64,000 nucleotides of DNA. Source: Pelobates cultripes. Its lineage: Eukaryota; Chordata; Amphibia; Anura; Pelobatidae. This document shows positions 44,701 to 55,899 of the stretch, one piece after another. Under the pieces are notes generated by a model. The model ran no database searches, had not been told where the DNA came from, and was given only the letters and a program-made list of their open reading frames with translations. Position 1 is the first letter of the stretch. Each line of letters begins with the position of its first letter. The position numbers and the translations under genes were made by a program. Location: positions 20,283,044-20,347,043 of the forward strand of contig OW240921.1 of NCBI GenBank assembly GCA_933207985.1, written 5' to 3'.

Positions 44701-44812
44701 TGGCCATACCAGTCTGAAAATGCCTGATCTCGTCAGATCTCAGAAGCCATCCAGACTTGGGCCTGGTTAGTACTTGTATGGGAGACCAACTAGGAACCTC
44801 AGGTGCCATAAG
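44701..44812 (+). pseudogene. 5S rRNA-derived segment in the right pLTR
   Basis: Same match as the left copy, with TGCCTGATCTCG and GAAGCCATCC, i.e. the positions that differ between copies are here the 5S-like ones. This suggests the right copy is nearer the ancestral form. Confidence 0.85.
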
Positions 44813-45622
44813 TTTAAAGACCTCTTGACAAAAAGAATGCTAGCCTTATTATTATTATTTTTATTTTACGGACTAAGTCATATCTGGTCATTCAGAGGTT
44901 CATATTGTCAAGTGACTCAGTGTACAGGATATAGCGGCAGGATGTACCATGTTAATTTTGCATCCTAGCATGGGTCCTATGAACACTAAATATATTTATT
45001 ATCATATATCCTTGCCTGGGACGGGGGAGTGGGAGTTAACAACATCCCAGGACCCCTTATCATTCAATTTTTCTCTTATTATTGGGGTGTCCTCTCATAT
45101 TCTTTACTACATCTTTAATAGATTCAGTATTAGAATAATATGTAATCAGCACTGCCTTATATTTTCAGCTGATTCTGTACATCCTATATAGTACACATTG
45201 GTACTTTGGAATGATACATTATCAATATGCAGCTTATCAATTTGAGCCTTAATTTGGACAATTTCGGTTTCTCCATACACAGAGAATACCTAGCTCCGCC
45301 CATCTGTCACAGGGGATCAACCCATGTGAGGATGATGGACAGGAGAGGCTCGGATGGGCGGTACTGCAGCACTATGATGAATGAGCCACGCCCCGTTAGG
45401 AGAATGCCGGATACGTCACGTGACGCATGACATCACAGGTCACGTGACCGGCTGAGGGATTTCCCCTTCATACAGATGAATGAGCATTAGCAATCACAGA
45501 GGAATAGCCAGGATATTAGAGGCAGCTGGGGAGGTATACACCCCCACACTCCATTGGCTACAAGGTAATCATGCTTCCTGGCAATTGGGGTATTTAAGAG
45601 GCTTCTCTTCAGTTATCTGTTG

Positions 45623-45668
45623 GCCCCTGACGAAGGTGCATCTCTCTGCACCGAAACGTACGTTGGGC
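45623..45668 (+). ncRNA. Hammerhead ribozyme motif, right pLTR (core intact)
   Basis: Helix I GCCC (45623-45626) with GGGC (45665-45668); core CTGACGA; helix II GGTGCA/TGCACC closing loop TCTCTC; core GAAA (45653-45656); self-complementary helix III ACGT|ACGT; U before the predicted cleavage site (after 45664). Helix III without a loop is typical of hammerheads that act as dimers. One extra A separates core 1 from helix II. Self-cleaving motifs in pLTRs are an established property of Penelope-like elements; they are thought to process element RNA. Confidence 0.8.
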
Positions 45669-46215
45669 GTTTTTTCTGCACTGGGCACTGGTGTTTGGAG
45701 CACCATGATCACCATTTAATTTAACTTTATTTTATATCGTTTTCTTCTTTTCTTTCCTATGCCTATCTAGCTAGCTTTACAGGGAGAGAGGCTTTATTAA
45801 TGCTAATTATCAGTCTGTTTTTGACTGATTTTTTACTTCTATTTTCAGTCCTTATCTCTCTCTGTTTTTCTTAATATGTTTCTAGTGTGACCAGGATACT
45901 TCCTAGGATGCATGGATTATAGAGACTTAGCTACTGTATACTCCTATCCCTATAGCAGATCACAATAAAGCTTAATTATAAGGGGGAGTGAGGTTATCTT
46001 TTTTACTACCTCTTGATCTATACTACCCTGGGCTGGCATAGGATTGTAGGTTCACTTGTATATACTTTGTTTAATTAGGGTCTCTGACCATATTATTTCT
46101 AATAGCCAGGTTCTATATTTGGAACATCGCGCTATACATAGATATATTTTTTCCAGTCAATGCAGTAAGTTTCATTCATATAATTGAGACGGTCTGCATA
46201 TTTCTTTGTTCTTGT

Positions 46216-46799
46216 ATTGCCTCTAGTTCCCCCACATGTTTTTCAAGATCTATCTTCGGTAACTTTGATAAAGTGGTGCAGATTTACTGAGGAGACAGTG
46301 GAATCGAGACAGTGTGGAGTAAAATATATATGGTTATATTGTCATGAAGGAAAAAAAACATGATACTTGCTACTATTGGAGAGGGACATAAGTTCTTGCA
46401 AGCTTGGAAGGAAGAGGAGGCTCGGGTACTGAAGACTTTTAAAACAGAAGAAAAAGACTTAGTTGTGATATTTTGCATTTTCATATTGCAGTTTTCTTGT
46501 GAGACTTCATAGGGCTATAAGAGTTCTTTTTTTATATTTGTGAGATACTTCTTTGAGACTGTTTCAAAAGGATCTGCAATAGTTGAGACTTCTTCTAGTT
46601 TATGTCATGTTGTGTTGAGCCTTCTTCCAGAGACTTTATTTTTAAAACAGTTTAGCTTTATTATTGTCAAGATGATTTACGTGTTGCACTGTACCTGAAC
46701 TTTATATTGGAAAAGGATTAAGCTCACATTTATTGGAAGCATATAAAATGTAACATACACATATAAAAAGTATATGTATATCAGGGTGACACATCCCCT
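46216..46799. other. Unassigned DNA after the Penelope-like element
   Basis: GAGACT-rich words recur (46500-46640). No exon or repeat border is recognised. Confidence 0.4.
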
Positions 46800-46802
46800 C
46801 AC

Positions 46803-47045
46803 TAGTGGTGTATCCTGATTTTGTGCTGCCCTAGGCACACAGACACACACACACTCACTAACAGACACACACTAACACACACATTTTTTTTTAATTTAAT
46901 CCCCCCCAGCCTCGTTATCTTTGGGAATGCTAGGGTGGATTCTCGTTTCCCTAGGGTCCAGTGGGGCTGCTTGGTAGCCGGCTGGTGACTGCAGGCAGCG
47001 AGGAAGCACTGATCCTCCTGTACAGAGAGTGCCTGACTACTGAGC
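46803..47045. mobile_element. Truncated hAT element (same family as 59443-60405)
   Basis: Opens TAGTGGTGTATCCTGATTTTG, continues GTGCTGCCCTAGGCA, a CA-rich block and a GC-rich segment resembling 59990-60110. The right terminus is missing. Confidence 0.7.
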
Positions 47046-47960
47046 CGACCTTTCATGTTTGTACCCAATCAAAATAATCTGTGCACTATTGTGGGCTCCT
47101 GAGGTTACAAACATGCCATATCTCACAGGTGTCCATGGGCTCCAGATCTTGGGAAGGTTATGGCCTACTGCACAAAGAATGAGACGGCTTATCCCTTAGC
47201 GCTTGGACTTCAAAAAAGCAAAAGGTCCAGATGAGCCTATCTTTTCCCCCCTGCCAGTGACGGTGATCCCAGCATCGACCTCTGGTTTTGCAGGTCTAGG
47301 GGACACACCACTCTGCTTAACCACACTGCAGGCACTACCTCCAACATGGCGGACCTTACTGCACCGGACTGGATTCTTGAGGACTTCTGGGCAAGGCTTC
47401 AGAGTCAGTGACTTGCTGACGCACACACACACACACACACACACACTCCCATGTGTTGTGGAGGGCAGGCCCTAGGAGACCATGAAGGCACATCAATAGG
47501 GCCCGTAAGCCGTAACAGCAGTCCCCTCCGATGTAACAGGGAGCTGCACATCATCACCATACCGACTTGGGCCAGCCCTGGGTAACTGGCCCGCTACAGC
47601 CCCGGAAGCTGATTCACTGGCAGGTGAACCTTTATCTAAGTCTGGGGGGAGGTTTTGTGATGTACTTTATAGTCTGATGTTCTTGAGCGAACCAGGCTAC
47701 TCAGACTAGCAGCTATGTCTGCTTATTTGCTTGTTCTCATTTACCTATCACTATTTTGTTTCTTAGTTCATTTGTTCTGCTATGCCTTTTCTCTGTGGCC
47801 ATTAATATGCATTACGATACTCTTGTTTTTATGTAAAAAATGGGAAGTTTATCTTATACTATGTTGGGTATCGATCTGCGCTTTGCACTCTTGTAAACTG
47901 TGAGATATCAATGATGTATCAAAGCACACCAAAAATAAATAAAGAAAAAAAAAGAAGGGT
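47046..47960 (+). mobile_element. Non-autonomous retroposon, probably L1-derived
   Basis: The body has a (CA)n tract at 47421-47446 and an A-rich 3' end (AATAAATAAAGAAAAAAAAA at 47934-47953). Hydrophobic open stretches near 47715-47903 are unlike coding sequence. A CATGGCGGACC word near 47345 occurs in 5' regions of L1-type LINEs. Family not certain. Confidence 0.4.
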
Positions 47961-48059
47961 GAAAAATATATGTTTTTCTTAGACAATAGTTGCGGCAGAT
48001 TATGGTATGTCTACTGAAAGTCTTAATCTAGCGACACAATAGGTTAGTCTTCAAACTAA

Positions 48060-49285
48060 AAGAAATTGGTCTAGATTAATATTCTTGTTCTTGGGTAGAA
48101 CATTGGCTTAGGGATAGAGTACAGCGAGTTGTCATTAATGGTAAATTTTCAAGCTGTACAAAAGTGGTAAGTGGTGTCCCTCAGGGTTCTGTTTTGGGAC
48201 CGGTTCTATTTAACATATTTATAAATGATCTTGAAATAGGCATTGAAAGCCATGTTTCAGTGTTTGCAGATGACACAAAACTTTGTAAAGTAATAAAATA
48301 TAAGCAGGATATTGCTTTGCTGCAGAGGGATTTAGATAGATTGGGGGACTGGGCACTGAAATAGCATATTAAATTTATTGTAGAGAAATGCAAGGTTATG
48401 CACTTTGGGGTCAAGAATGCAACTTACACCCTAAATGGTAGTGTATTGGGGATAACCACACATGAGAAGGATTTGGGAATTGTTATAGACAACAAATTAG
48501 GCAGCAATATGCAATGTCAATCTGCACTTGCTTAAACCAATAAGGTTTTGTCATGTATAAATAGGGGCATGAATTCTCAGGATGAAAATATAATTTTGTC
48601 TCTTATAAATCGCTGGTAAGACCACACCTCGAATATGCTATGCAATTTTGTGCACCTGTTCTAAAGAAGGATATCATGGCACTAGAAAAAGTGCAAAGAC
48701 AAGCTACAAAATTGATAAAAGGAATGGAGCATTTTAGTTACGAAGAAAGGTTAAAAAATTTAAATTTGTTTCATTTGGAAAAACATCGCCTTAGAGGGGA
48801 TTTGAAAACATTATACAAATATATTCAGGGATAGTACAAACCATTATCTGGAAATCTATTCATAAACAGGGTTATACATAGGACACAAGGTCACACATTT
48901 AGGCTGGAAGAACGGAGATTTAATCTAAGGTAAAGGAAAGGGTTTTTTTTACAGTAAGAACTATAAGGATATGGAATTCTAGACCTGAAGAGGTGGTTTT
49001 ATCAGAGTCCATACAGATGTTTAAACAGCAATTGGATAAATACTTCCAAAAACATAACATACAGGGATATCATTTATAATTAGTGGGGTAATAGCTGCTT
49101 GATCCAAGGAGATATCTGACTGCCATTTTGGGGTCAAGAAGGAATTTTTTCCTAGTTTGGAAGCAAAATTGGAAGCGCTTCAGACTGGGTTTTTTGCCTT
49201 CTTTTGGATAAACAGCAAAAACATATGTGAGGAAGGCTGAACTTGATGGACTCAAGTCTCTTTTCAGCTATGTAACTATGTAACT
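48060..49285 (+). pseudogene. CR1-like LINE remnant
   Basis: RT blocks VVSGVPQGSVLGPVLFNIFI (48167-48226) and the catalytic VFADDTKLC (near 48264-48290) are followed by KCKVMHFG, LGIVIDNKLG and [15 protein letters not shown] (near 48675-48722). The 3' end terminates in repeated CTATGTAA (49268-49290), as in CR1-type LINEs. Stops interrupt it many times. Confidence 0.85.
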
Positions 49286-49556
49286 ATGACTTGGCAACTA
49301 ATGAAAAGATCCCATCCCATCGCAAGGAAAATCCCATCCCATGGAGATAGGGTCTATGAAATAACAGGGGCGGCCACAGTCACTCTTATAAAATAGGCTT
49401 CCTTATGTGTAACCACCCGCACCCAGGATCAGTGGGATTGGGGCTATAATATAATAGGGGGGAACTTAGTGCCCCCCCACCCATGCATAGCAGATTGTGG
49501 GGGACCTAATAATAAATATTAAGGGAGAAGACCTGATGTTCTCCCCCTGATTCACA
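49286..49556. repeat. Tandem CATCCCAT words and GC-rich repeat relative
   Basis: Near 49310-49345 the sequence CCCATCCCAT is repeated. 49420-49545 is a diverged relative of the GC-rich minisatellite seen at 3975-4310. Confidence 0.5.
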
Positions 49557-49934
49557 ACATTCAGTACTCTGATATGTCAACGTGCCTTGTATTTAGATCA
49601 CATTAGGTAATAATGAAAAACAATAATTTAGTTATATAACATTGCCCTTTGCCAGTATCCTCTGTTTGCTCATCTTATTAAAAAAATAAATGCTGAAGGC
49701 GTTTTCTTTTAAGTTACATTTACTTGTGTTAATTTATTGTGTTTATATAAATCTGCCTTAAGGAAAAGACTGTGAGAACAAACCGGGCTACAAAACACCA
49801 CCAGATCCATTCTTCCTTCAGTATAGATAGTAACACAACTGTAATTCCCCCCAGTATAGCAAAATACCAACACCTTCATTCCAAATGTAGAAAAGAACCA
49901 CAACCTTCAGCTAACGTAAAAACCACACAAAAGC

Positions 49935-49973
<39 letters not shown>
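49557..49973. repeat. Dispersed repeat with GATA tail, copy 1
   Basis: Nearly identical to 57121-57487 over about 370 bp, starting at ACATTCAGTACTCTGATATG and ending AACCACACAAAAGC, followed in both cases by a (GATA)n array (49936-49973 here). Confidence 0.9.
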
Positions 49974-49976
<3 letters not shown>

Positions 49977-50558
49977 CTGGATATCTCAAGTTGGACTTTG
50001 AGAAGTCCATTTTAGCCACAGAAATTCAGAGAAATCATGCTTCCACAACTATCCCAGAATTCCCAGCTCAACATGCAAATGAGCACATTCTGCAGGAACC
50101 ATGCACAATGGATCACAACTTTAAACAGAGAATTTTTTTTTTTTTTTTTTTAGCAAAAGCATGGATTGTGATCCAAAAGGACAAGTAGCAGAAACTAACC
50201 ACGGGCTGTTTCCATCTTTTTGGGTATCGTCATCATGGCTCTGCTTGGGCTCTGGAAGTTGAAGTCTCTGTTTTAGTGTATAGCTAGGAGCCAAATATTT
50301 TGATGTGACTCTAGATATTAATAATACTGGCATTTATAAAGTGCCAACGTATTCTGCCGCGCTGTACAATTGGAGAAAAAGACAGCACAATGCAAAAAGA
50401 CCAATTCAAAAGTTAAAGTTGTAATTCCCCCAGTATAGCAAAAGACCAAACCTTCATTCCAAGTGTAGGAAAGAACAGATAGATAGGTCACAGCAATGCA
50501 GCAAGAGTATAATAGTTATGTGTTTTTTCAACTGTGTAAATGCCAAAGATATTGTTGT
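49974..50558. other. Mixed repeat debris
   Basis: T-run at 50132-50151. A fragment at 50325-50380 (GGCATTTATAAAGTGCCAAC...) is a common anuran interspersed word. 50425-50495 repeats part of the GATA-tailed repeat. Confidence 0.4.
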
Positions 50559-51238
50559 AGCAGTTACCCCGGTGAGTAGTGGGGTTTCCACTGCTGAGGG
50601 CGTCCTTCTCCCAATGAGTGAGGGGTATTCTGAGCATCCAGTAGTCATCCAAGTGAAGAAGCTCTTAGAAGAGCTAGTGTGATAGCTGTATAGCTGTTAC
50701 CCCCAATAAGAGAGAAGACTCTAGATTGATGGTGAAGAAGAACTGAGTGCACTGAGGCTTTATTGCTGTTTTTATACACATTTCCCCACAAGGTTACCAC
50801 CCACGTGGACCTTGTGGGGCACTGAAACTGCAAACTTTGCCACCAAGGCAATTAGATAATCACTCCCACTTAGTACAATGAATTCCTCCCCTCTGCTTGG
50901 GAGATAATTGAGTACAATGAACAATTATTGTATCAACTCAATTATCTCCAAGCTAAAAATCATACTTTTTATACATTTTTATAACTCCATGATTATACAT
51001 CCAATATTAATAAAACTTAATAACCAGTGTAACTAGAGGACAAACATATCCAAAATTCACATGAATCCGTTCAGGGGTTCGGGAGATAAGCGAAAGTCTC
51101 TTTTGACCGACGCAGACCTGTTTGCATGCCCAAAAAAGTTCCACAGATTCAGGCTGTGCGGCTGGTCTATCTTTCCTTTCGAATAAAGTTCAAATTGCAC
51201 AGATCGGTTTGTGCTTACTATCTTTAGATGTGGCTTGT
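50559..51238 (-). mobile_element. LTR-like fragment, probably Gypsy type
   Basis: Begins TGTAGCAGTTACC, like the plus-strand end of the Gypsy LTRs. On the minus strand a TATAAAAAC box (near 50770-50779) stands just upstream of AATAAAG (near 50756-50763), the same compact arrangement as the LTRs at 30913. The right border is only approximate and no target duplication was confirmed. Confidence 0.45.
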
Positions 51239-51239
51239 T

Positions 51240-51810
51240 CGAGAATTGTTATAGGCAAAAAACTAGGCAACAATGTTCAATGTCAATCTGTAGTGGCTAA
51301 GGCCAGTAAGATATTGTAATGCATATAAAAGGCGCCTGTTCAAAATAAGGATATTATGGCACTAGAAAAAGTGCAGAGGCGGGCTACAAAATTAATAAAA
51401 GGAATGGAACATTTTAGCTATGAAGAAAGGTTAACAAATTTAAACCTATTTAATTTAGAAAAAAGTTTGCCTCTGAAGGGATATGATAACATTATACAAA
51501 TTTATCCGGGGGCCTATACAAACCATTGGTGGAAATCTTTTCACAAACAAGACTATACATAGGACACAAGGTCATGCATTTAGACTGGTAAGACGATTTT
51601 ATCTAAGGCAAAGGAAAGTTTTTTTTACCATAAGAACAATAAGGATGTGGAATTCTCTGCCTGAAGACGAGTCTGTACAGATGTTTAAACAGCAACTAAG
51701 ATTTTAATTAAGATGCATACTTGCAAAACCATAATATTCAAGTCTAACTGTATGGTAATAGTTTCTTGATAAAAGGATAAATCTGACTGCCATTTATAAA
51801 AAAAAAAAAA
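51240..51810 (+). pseudogene. CR1-like LINE fragment
   Basis: Related to 48480-49100: IVIGKKLGNN, then [20 protein letters not shown] (51356-51415), SYEERL, and a tail with TIRTIRMWNSLPED. Internal deletions and stops. Followed head-on by a minus-strand copy. Confidence 0.8.
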
Positions 51811-52030
51811 AAAAATTCTTTGCCTTAGACAAAATCTCCTTTCTTCCAGTCTAAACGCATGACCTCGTGTCCTATGTAAAGTCCGGTTTGTGAATAGATT
51901 TCCACACATTGGTTTTTATTGGCCCACGGATATATTTTTATAATGTTATCATATCCCATCTGAGACAATATTTTTCTAAACTAAAGAGGTTTATATTTGC
52001 TAACCTTTCTTCATAGTCATTTATTTAGTT
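51811..52030 (-). pseudogene. CR1-like LINE fragment, inverted
   Basis: Reverse complement of the tail region: LFTNRTLHRTRGHAFRLEER on the minus strand (51909-51840), then part of the upstream region up to about 52030. Forms a head-to-head pair with 51240-51810 across an A-run at 51797-51815. Confidence 0.75.
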
Positions 52031-53080
52031 AAATAATATAATATAGTTTTGCAATTCTGATTCAAAAAGAAAAAAAGTGTTTCAGTATATCAATGTTTGT
52101 AGAATACTGCATATTCTATTTACACATTCACATTAGACGTAGGTGTCTGAATTCAGAATATATAACAAATGTTAAACTGTCACAAAGGGTGTGCTGCAGT
52201 ATTGAATTTAGCCATATCTCACTACCTATGTGTCGTTATACTATTATCTATGTAACCTCTTTATTTTATATATATTTTAGACATTAATTGTGGTTTTGGT
52301 TTAATTTGTTTACACAATTTAATTATTTTAATCTATTTCTTTTTTTTGTGTTTAGCTTTCCTTTATGGTGTACAATGTTAATTTTTGTTCTATTTATGGT
52401 TCTTGTTTAATGCCATTTTTTATCTTATCTTCTACACTATTTTCAGAATGATTTAGGTGATGTTCCCATTTTTTTATTAATAGTTTTATTCACTTTGACT
52501 TTTTTTACTTTTGAGGGTATTTTGTATAATACTGCAACTTTTGTTTTACTTATATGTGTTTCTGGTGTAACTAGTATGTAATATGTTATTATTTCAATTA
52601 ATTTGTCCACCATGTTTTTTGTATTATTATTGCTCTGTAATAATTTATTGGGTATGTGAATTTCACAAGGGTATTTATTGCTAGCTATGCCATCTACCCA
52701 TAATAGTTTCCTCTGATGAAGTGGTTCTGTGATATATTACTCATGCCCACATTTTGTCCTATTGTTGGGCCTCTCCACATCCCCTTCACTTGTTGCGCTT
52801 TCCCATTTTTTTATTTCTGTACTTTTCATATGTCACGGACCACAGCACCAACTAGGTGCTCCCTCTCTGGTGTACATATCTGTACTGTGAAAAACTTCCC
52901 TCTCCAAGTGAGTTTGCCATGAGTTCCTGGAGGAGCCTGCTTGCCAGCCTCCTGCCCACAGACTATGGGCCCTGCAGGGAAACCTGTAAAAGACTACCAA
53001 AAAAAATAATTCAATACCCTCATAACCACAATCTCCCGTGAACCCAAATGACTATTTCACACATTTAACTTCTCCCTACT
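52031..53080. other. AT-rich DNA, unassigned
   Basis: T-rich and low in complexity. No exon is seen. CTCTGATGAAGTGG at 52711-52724 resembles a hammerhead core but lacks the rest. Confidence 0.4.
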
Positions 53081-53084
53081 GTTC

Positions 53085-53690
53085 CTCCTCCACCTACTAA
53101 CTTGACCACCTCAGACTTTGCAAGTCACTTCACTGTCAAGATCTCTACAATCATGGAAGAGATTTCTCATCTTTCTTCTTCCCCTTACAATACTTCCCCT
53201 AACCTCACTCCCTCTGCTGTTCTGTGGTCATTCGCACCCACTAAAGCAGAAGAGGTTTCTGCTCAGCTCCAGTCCTCCCGCCCCACCACCTGCTACCTAG
53301 ATCCATTTCCATCACACCTCATCCATACGCTTTCTTCTTCTCTTTCTCTACCTCTCACTAGAATTCTCAATCTCTCTCTCTCCTCTGGCATATTTCCAAC
53401 GCCCTTCAAACATGCAACTATAACCCCAATTCTAAAGAAGCCCAACTTAACCCTAACTCCCCATCCAACTACCGTCCTATCTAGCTACTGCCTTTTGCAT
53501 CCAAGATCTTTGAAAGAGTTGTGTATGCAAGATTGACAGACTTCCTCGAGTCCAGCTCTCTGGAGCTGGTTTCTGCTCTAAGCACTCTGTGGAAACAGCA
53601 CTGACCAAAGTATCCAATGATTTACTTGCTGCAAAATCTCGTGGTCACTACTCTATCCTAATTCTCCTTGGTCTGTCTGCAGACTAATAT
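53085..53690 (+). pseudogene. L2-type LINE fragment
   Basis: The open stretch 53102-53536 has the L2 RT N-terminal pattern: LDPFPSHLIHTL, LTRILNLSLSSGIFPTPFKH, ATITPILKKPNLTL. Later pieces resembling SSSLELVSA and [15 protein letters not shown] follow with frame shifts. Truncated at both ends. Confidence 0.8.
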
Positions 53691-53743
53691 AGTGGTCCTT
53701 TAATCAAATCACTTTAGAGCTAAGCATAAAACGGCAAAAAAAT

Positions 53744-54518
53744 GTATTCCTTTGGCAACATAATATAGTTCAATCCACTTCTTATCTACCATAACTGCAA
53801 CAACCACGCCTAATGATGCTTGTTGTATGCTTTATGCATGAAAATGTTCCCAGTACCATCACTGTATTGCCATGGATACAGTGATATGTGATACATATAG
53901 GTTAGATACCAGAAGCTCTATGGAACAAACTGAAGATAATTAAATCTTTATTGGACACTTTCAACAAACTCTCAGCTTAGAAGTTTTAAACAAACTTCAT
54001 GAAGTCAGTACAGGTTGCCTTAGTCATAGCTTATGGATGTAGATGTCACACAGTATCACATGACCATACGAGGTACACAGGATTCCAGGAACCCGATGCA
54101 ACCATTATGCTATTATATTCAACCGACACACTGCAACATAAAATAATCAGCATTTGACGGTGGGTAAGATAGCAGGTAAGAGGATCGCAAAAATTGATTA
54201 CTGTTGTAAGCAATTAGTCTATAACTTTGGAGTTTAAAGAATAAAACTTCTACTTTTTTGTTGGTTATTTCAGATATTTCTAATTATTAGTAGTGATTCT
54301 ATTGTTATTGTCACATGTTCTCTGGATTTTCCCCAGAGCAAATCTTTTACAAGTTACGAGCCAGTAGATTTGATATTCAGGATTTATTAATTCACCACTA
54401 CTACTTTGGGTTCAATGAAAGAAAAGCATAGAGCCAACATTTTTGTACAATTTAGAGAATAAGGAAATAACAATATTATATAAAACAATATCTAAATATT
54501 CTGGTAAGGGAAAGCTTT
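53744..54518. repeat. Duplicated 0.8-kb segment, copy 1
   Basis: Matches 61714-62592 in the same orientation (blocks CCACTTCTTATCTACCATAA, TCCCAGTACCATCA, ACAAACTCTCAG, CTAAATATTCTGGTAAGG), with an estimated 75-85 percent identity by eye. A short third fragment lies at 54645-54720. No coding sequence is seen. Confidence 0.75.
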
Positions 54519-55850
54519 ATGTTAATAGCTATTTTGAGTTCGTAGAGAAGACTGTAGGCATTGTAAAGAATTGTACTATATAATTTATCGTTACTCAAAG
54601 CACAAGAGACGAAACATATAATAGAAAATTCAACAAACACAGTTAAATGCAACAAACACAGTTAATGGTGAAGCATGTTGCTTGTATGTTTTATGTAAGA
54701 AGGAACTTCTCAGTAAATATTAGTGGCAGAAACACACACAAACACACACAACACACACACTCATACAGATAAGGAAAACCGGTAGATACAAGCATATAAA
54801 CAGTCTCATATACAGTCTCACATTCCAGATTTAAAGTAACACTATAGTCAACTATAGAATAAACAGGGTTTGTACTATGTATGTGACACAATAACAAATA
54901 ATGCTATCACCTGAAAAAGTGTACCTCACATACACATATGAATATAACAAACAACAAGATATTTATACAGCTCCGTGGAGGTATAAGCAAAGAGGTATAG
55001 CACAATATAATACAGGATACAACCTGTTATACAGGATGTGATATATGGAAGATATGGAAAAAATTAAATCACACATAGTGAAGTATTTAGAGCTAAAGTG
55101 ACTAAATCCAGGAGGTAAAAACCTTACATATATGTTCTGTACATATCTCCCCTCAGGGGTATTCTTGGCTGATAGAAACGCCTTCCAATAAGGAGAAAAA
55201 GTGCAGATAGTATAATACTGTTAAAATATAACAAAGGTTTATTTACTGATTACACTTACATCAATGCTGAAATCAACTCGCATATCTCCACTAGCAAACT
55301 GAACAGGGTGGTATTCTCATCAGGCAAGATGATAATTGCTGTTCCTTTGTGAAGAGGCCTCCAGATTGAGATCTCAGAAGAACTTTGTTTTCCTTGCTCG
55401 AGTCCCTGGGCTTTGTGGTCTACCGGCAGAAGTCACTTCTTAGGTGAGTCCTACACTGACTATTCAACTTGCTTCCTTGAGCTTCAGAGGTTTGCCTTGA
55501 CGTAGCCAGTGGGCATCCCTCTAATGGCCATTGGAGTAACTAAATAACCTCTGTTTGTTTAAATATGCATAGGGAATTGGGAAGAACGCAGGTAACTTTT
55601 TTCTTTGGTTTTTACTGTATGTATTGTGGCTGATGAGTACTATGGTCATTGCCGCCGCCCAAGAGTAGTGGGAGTTTGAGCGCAGGACTTGTTTTTGTGT
55701 ATTTGTACTCACTTAAGCAAATATTCGACTCTTGTCATTAATAAAGTTAAGATTATAGGTACACTAAAGCTAGCATAATCTACAATTATGTTAACACACT
55801 AAATAAATACACACGTAGTATATATATATATAATATGTATATTTTTATTT
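54519..55850. other. Unassigned DNA
   Basis: A CA-rich tract at 54730-54762 and no recognisable gene. 55130-55500 could be repeat-derived. Confidence 0.4.
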
Positions 55851-55856
55851 TATATT

Positions 55857-55894
<38 letters not shown>

Positions 55895-55895
55895 A
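55817..55895. repeat. (TA)n and (GA)n microsatellite
   Basis: TATATATA tracts run into GAGAGAGAGA at 55872-55892. Confidence 0.9.
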
Positions 55896-55899
55896 AGTA

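Larger units (their letters stand above)
39322..46215 (+). mobile_element. Nearly complete Penelope-like element with direct terminal repeats
   Basis: Two direct repeats of about 1675 bp (39322-40996 and 44542-46215, constant offset of 5220 bases, a few differences per kilobase up to one single-base indel) flank 3.5 kb of coding sequence. Direct terminal repeats (pLTRs) that are not LTRs are the hallmark of Penelope-like elements. The body has an upstream ORF, a Penelope-type RT without LTR-type protease or RNase H, and a GIY-YIG endonuclease. The terminal repeats carry a hammerhead motif and a 5S-rRNA-like module. Frame changes are few, so the element is fairly young. Confidence 0.92.
44542..46215 (+). 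repeat. Right pLTR of the Penelope-like element
   Basis: Copy of 39322-40996 with a single-base length difference near 45830 and scattered substitutions. It retains the intact hammerhead core and a 5S-like part slightly closer to 5S rRNA than the left copy. Confidence 0.92.

Noticed and set aside
52711..52745. CTCTGATGAAGTGG resembling a hammerhead core
   Set aside because: No matching helix II return strand and no GAAA core follow within reach.
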